Source: Candidatus Hydrogenedentota bacterium (GTDB taxonomy: Bacteria > Hydrogenedentota > Hydrogenedentia > Hydrogenedentales > GCA-2746185). From it: 32,843 nt of DNA. A program made the position numbers and the translations under genes. Below the pieces are notes generated by a model. It was not told the origin of the DNA, did no database searches, and was given only the letters and a program-made list of their open reading frames with translations. Location: positions 1 to 32,843 of the forward strand of contig JAPYPO010000006.1 of NCBI GenBank assembly GCA_029937645.1. The letters are read 5' to 3'. Below, piece after piece: positions 32,836 to 32,843 of this stretch (the stretch's first letter is position 1; each line of letters starts with the position of its first letter).

Positions 32836-32843
32836 GTCGTGGG

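Overview
The window comes from a diderm (Gram-negative-type) bacterium. It encodes BamA, a Wza/secretin-type outer-membrane protein, a Wzc-like tyrosine kinase and several signal-peptide proteins. Glycine-glutamate (GEGEGE) linkers between domains of the last gene, together with an mcsA-mcsB-clpC cluster in a diderm, resemble what I recall from Candidatus Hydrogenedentota. That placement is an inference, with no marker gene to confirm it. Start codons are mostly ATG, with some GTG and one TTG. No rRNA, tRNA, CRISPR array, transposase or phage gene was seen.

Layout. 1-2854 (+): 3' end of a histidine kinase, then two response regulators, REC-HD-GYP and REC-HDOD. 3178-3747 (+): Cu/Zn superoxide dismutase. 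3898-10263 (-): one operon mcsA-mcsB-clpC-bamA with a recognisable promoter. The McsB homologue seems to lack most guanidino-kinase active-site residues. 10770-15814 (+): class II aldolase, IspH, and a large FAD/Fe-S glycolate/lactate-oxidase-type protein. 16105-24738 (+): a polysaccharide export module behind a strong sigma70-type promoter: ExeA-like AAA ATPase, acidic single-TM TPR protein, a Poly_export (Wza) domain fused to a secretin, a Wzz plus BY-kinase protein with an eight-tyrosine tail, and an O-antigen-ligase/polymerase-like membrane protein. 24846-25646 (+): RhlG-like short-chain dehydrogenase. 25974-27843 (-): two related cytochrome c'-like proteins flanking a TIM-barrel sugar isomerase/epimerase-like gene. 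28101-30507 (+): PilT-like ATPase, secreted lectin-like protein, a 53-aa membrane protein and a 59-aa Cys-rich protein. 30706-32835 (+): cupredoxin/ASH repeat protein.

Most interesting system: 16105-24738. An ExeA-type ATPase plus a membrane-anchored TPR protein resemble the ExeA/ExeB (GspA/GspB) pair that assembles secretins. Here they precede a secretin carrying a Wza-like export domain, followed by a Wzc-type co-polymerase/kinase. I infer a polysaccharide exporter whose outer-membrane channel is a secretin instead of a Wza helical barrel. Second in interest are the probable McsB pseudokinase in an operon ending in bamA, and the recently duplicated cupredoxin domain that has lost its copper ligands.

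Intergenic DNA holds several structured elements: tandem 20- and 21-bp repeats upstream of fba and of the export operon, inverted repeats between mcsA and fba, a perfect 28-bp palindrome, and two copies of a composite dispersed repeat.
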